A stretch of 6,800 nucleotides of DNA from Firmicutes bacterium UBA7709 (GTDB lineage Bacteria; Bacillota_A; Clostridia; Peptostreptococcales; Anaerovoracaceae), in NCBI GenBank assembly GCA_002482405.1, contig DLFX01000400.1:12195-18994 (forward strand). Reading direction: 5' to 3'. This document shows positions 5,863-6,800 of the stretch, one piece after another (position 1 is the first letter of the stretch; each line of letters begins with the position of its first letter). Both the position numbers and the translations under genes were made by a program. The notes beneath the pieces were generated by a model. The model ran no database searches, was not told where the DNA came from, and saw only the letters and a program-made list of their open reading frames with translations.

Positions 5863-5899
5863 AAAAAGCCTTCTGACCATCAAGGCCAAAAGGCTTTTT
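5863..5899. terminator. Bidirectional intrinsic terminator
   Basis: AAAAAGCCTT (5863-5872) is perfectly complementary to AAGGCTTTTT (5890-5899), a 10-bp stem with a 17-base loop, ending in a T run on either strand. It separates the rightward rubrerythrin operon (stop at 5833) from the leftward Mrp-type gene (stop at 5918). An alternative shorter pairing, GCCTT (5868-5872) with AAGGC (5882-5886), is also possible. Confidence 0.85.
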
Positions 5900-5917
5900 A
5901 CATGTATGAAAGAGAGT

Positions 5918-6748
5918 CTATTGTTCTTCTATTTTTTCGACGATATCCTTCAGATAATCGCCTTCAAAGGATTCAACCATGCCTTTGTCGCATAACTCTG
6001 CAAGAGAGGGGTTTAAGGGCAGCTTCGCCACCGTTTCGATCCTGTGCTTTTCAGCCGTCTCTTTGATATGGCTTTCACCGAATATGGCGATGTGACTATG
6101 GCAGTCAGGACATTCCAGATAGGACATATTCTCAACGATTCCGATGACCGGAATATTCATCATCTCCGCCATCTTAACAGCCTTTGAGACGATCATGGAA
6201 ACCAGCTCCTGGGGTGACGTTACGATGACGATACCGTCCACGGGAAGGGACTGGAATACGGTGAGCGGGACGTCCCCCGTTCCGGGAGGCATGTCGATGA
6301 ACATGTAATCGATGTCCTCCCATATCACATCTGTCCAGAACTGCTTCACCATTCCTGAAATGATCGGTCCCCGCCAGATGACAGGATCGGTGTCGTTTTC
6401 CAGAATCAGATTTACCGACATAATATCGATTCCGGTCTTCGTTCTTACGGGAATGATCCCCAGCTCATCGGCGTAAGCTTTCTCTCTGATCCCGAATTCC
6501 TTCGGAACCGACGGGCCGGTGACGTCCGCGTCCAGAATTGCCGTTCGATAACCCTTTCTATTCATTGAAACCGCAAGCATGGAAGTTACTAAGGATTTGC
6601 CGACGCCTCCCTTTCCACTGACCACGGCGATCACTTTTTTGATATTGCTGCACTCGTGGGGGCTTTCCTGCAGGCTTTTCGGCTGAGCTTCCCTTTCCGC
6701 GCAAGCTTCACTGCAGGCGCCGCAGTCTTTGTTACAATTCTCACTCAT
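5918..6748 (-). CDS. Mrp/NBP35-family P-loop ATPase (Fe-S cluster carrier)
   Basis: This cytosolic ATPase of 276 residues belongs to the Mrp/NBP35/ApbC family, whose members bind and transfer Fe-S clusters. Visible motifs are the deviant Walker A SGKGGVGKS (44-52), the DADVTGPS segment (73-80), switch II IDMPPGTGD (151-159), the VENMSY motif (206-210 region), and the conserved C213-P-D-C216 pair expected to hold a cluster at the dimer interface. The N-terminal extension has C5, C9, C12, C16 and C33, like the NBP35-type cysteine cluster seen in many anaerobe and archaeal homologues. AAAGGAG (6756-6762) lies seven bases before the ATG. It converges on the rubrerythrin operon across a shared terminator. 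It could mature the Fe-S proteins encoded nearby or serve molybdenum/iron cofactor assembly; neither is shown by the sequence. Confidence 0.9.
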   Translation of the reverse strand: MSENCNKDCGACSEACAEREAQPKSLQESPHECSNIKKVIAVVSGKGGVGKSLVTSMLAVSMNRKGYRTAILDADVTGPSVPKEFGIREKAYADELGIIPVRTKTGIDIMSVNLILENDTDPVIWRGPIISGMVKQFWTDVIWEDIDYMFIDMPPGTGDVPLTVFQSLPVDGIVIVTSPQELVSMIVSKAVKMAEMMNIPVIGIVENMSYLECPDCHSHIAIFGESHIKETAEKHRIETVAKLPLNPSLAELCDKGMVESFEGDYLKDIVEKIEEQ

Positions 6749-6765
6749 TTTAGTTCTCCTTTAAC

Positions 6766-6799
6766 ATTCTGTCCGGCGCTTTAGCGCCGTTGACAGAAT
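6766..6799. repeat. Long inverted repeat (hairpin) before the Mrp-type gene
   Basis: ATTCTGTC (6766-6773) and CGGCGC (6774-6779) pair with GCGCCG (6784-6789) and GACAGAAT (6792-6799). The result is a 14-bp stem interrupted only by a two-base bulge, with a TTTA loop. In the minus-strand transcript it ends three bases before the ribosome binding site, leaving no room for a promoter between, so it lies in the leader or intergenic RNA. No T-run follows it on the minus strand. The window ends one base past it. Confidence 0.65.
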
Positions 6800-6800
6800 T

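Overview
The window reads as chromosomal DNA from a strictly anaerobic, Gram-positive-type bacterium, most likely a clostridial Firmicute. Supporting signs are strong Shine-Dalgarno sequences, a lipoprotein-type solute-binding protein, rubredoxin and rubrerythrin genes, an Mrp/NBP35 ATPase with an N-terminal cysteine cluster, and consensus-like housekeeping promoters. No species can be named from what is visible. No rRNA, tRNA, mobile element or CRISPR array was seen.

Layout. (1) At 28-556 (+), a consensus promoter drives a short C-GCAxxG-C-C family redox-type protein. (2) At 570-3783 (-), a tightly packed operon reads modA-modB-modC-modD: a molybdate-type ABC importer (binding lipoprotein, permease, ATPase) followed by ModD, a quinolinate phosphoribosyltransferase-like protein. 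It converges on the first gene with 13 bases between them, and one hairpin covers both stop codons. (3) At 3784-3969, an AT-rich divergent control region holds a promoter on each strand. (4) At 3970-5833 (+), two coupled genes encode an unusual rubredoxin/degenerate-rubrerythrin/rubredoxin-like protein and a ferredoxin-rubrerythrin fusion. (5) At 5863-5899 lies a bidirectional terminator. (6) At 5918-6748 (-) lies an Mrp/NBP35-type Fe-S carrier ATPase, preceded by a long hairpin at the window edge.

How the genes may work together. The theme is anaerobic metal and redox physiology: molybdate uptake, Fe-S cluster handling, and peroxide removal by a rubrerythrin fed by built-in Fe-S and rubredoxin-type centres. 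The two plus-strand promoters (before the C-GCAxxG gene and before the rubredoxin-type gene) carry the same 18-base imperfect palindrome, ATAT[T/A]GACATATGCCCAT. It sits in the same register over the -35 box, followed by the same 17-base spacer. This suggests one regulator controls both transcripts and perhaps the mod operon, whose own -35 box begins 6 bases away.

The most notable points are the shared operator, an internal consensus Shine-Dalgarno and ATG exactly at the ferredoxin/rubrerythrin junction of the 396-residue fusion, unusual cysteine spacing in its ferredoxin part, and a rubrerythrin-like partner that seems to have lost its diiron ligands.
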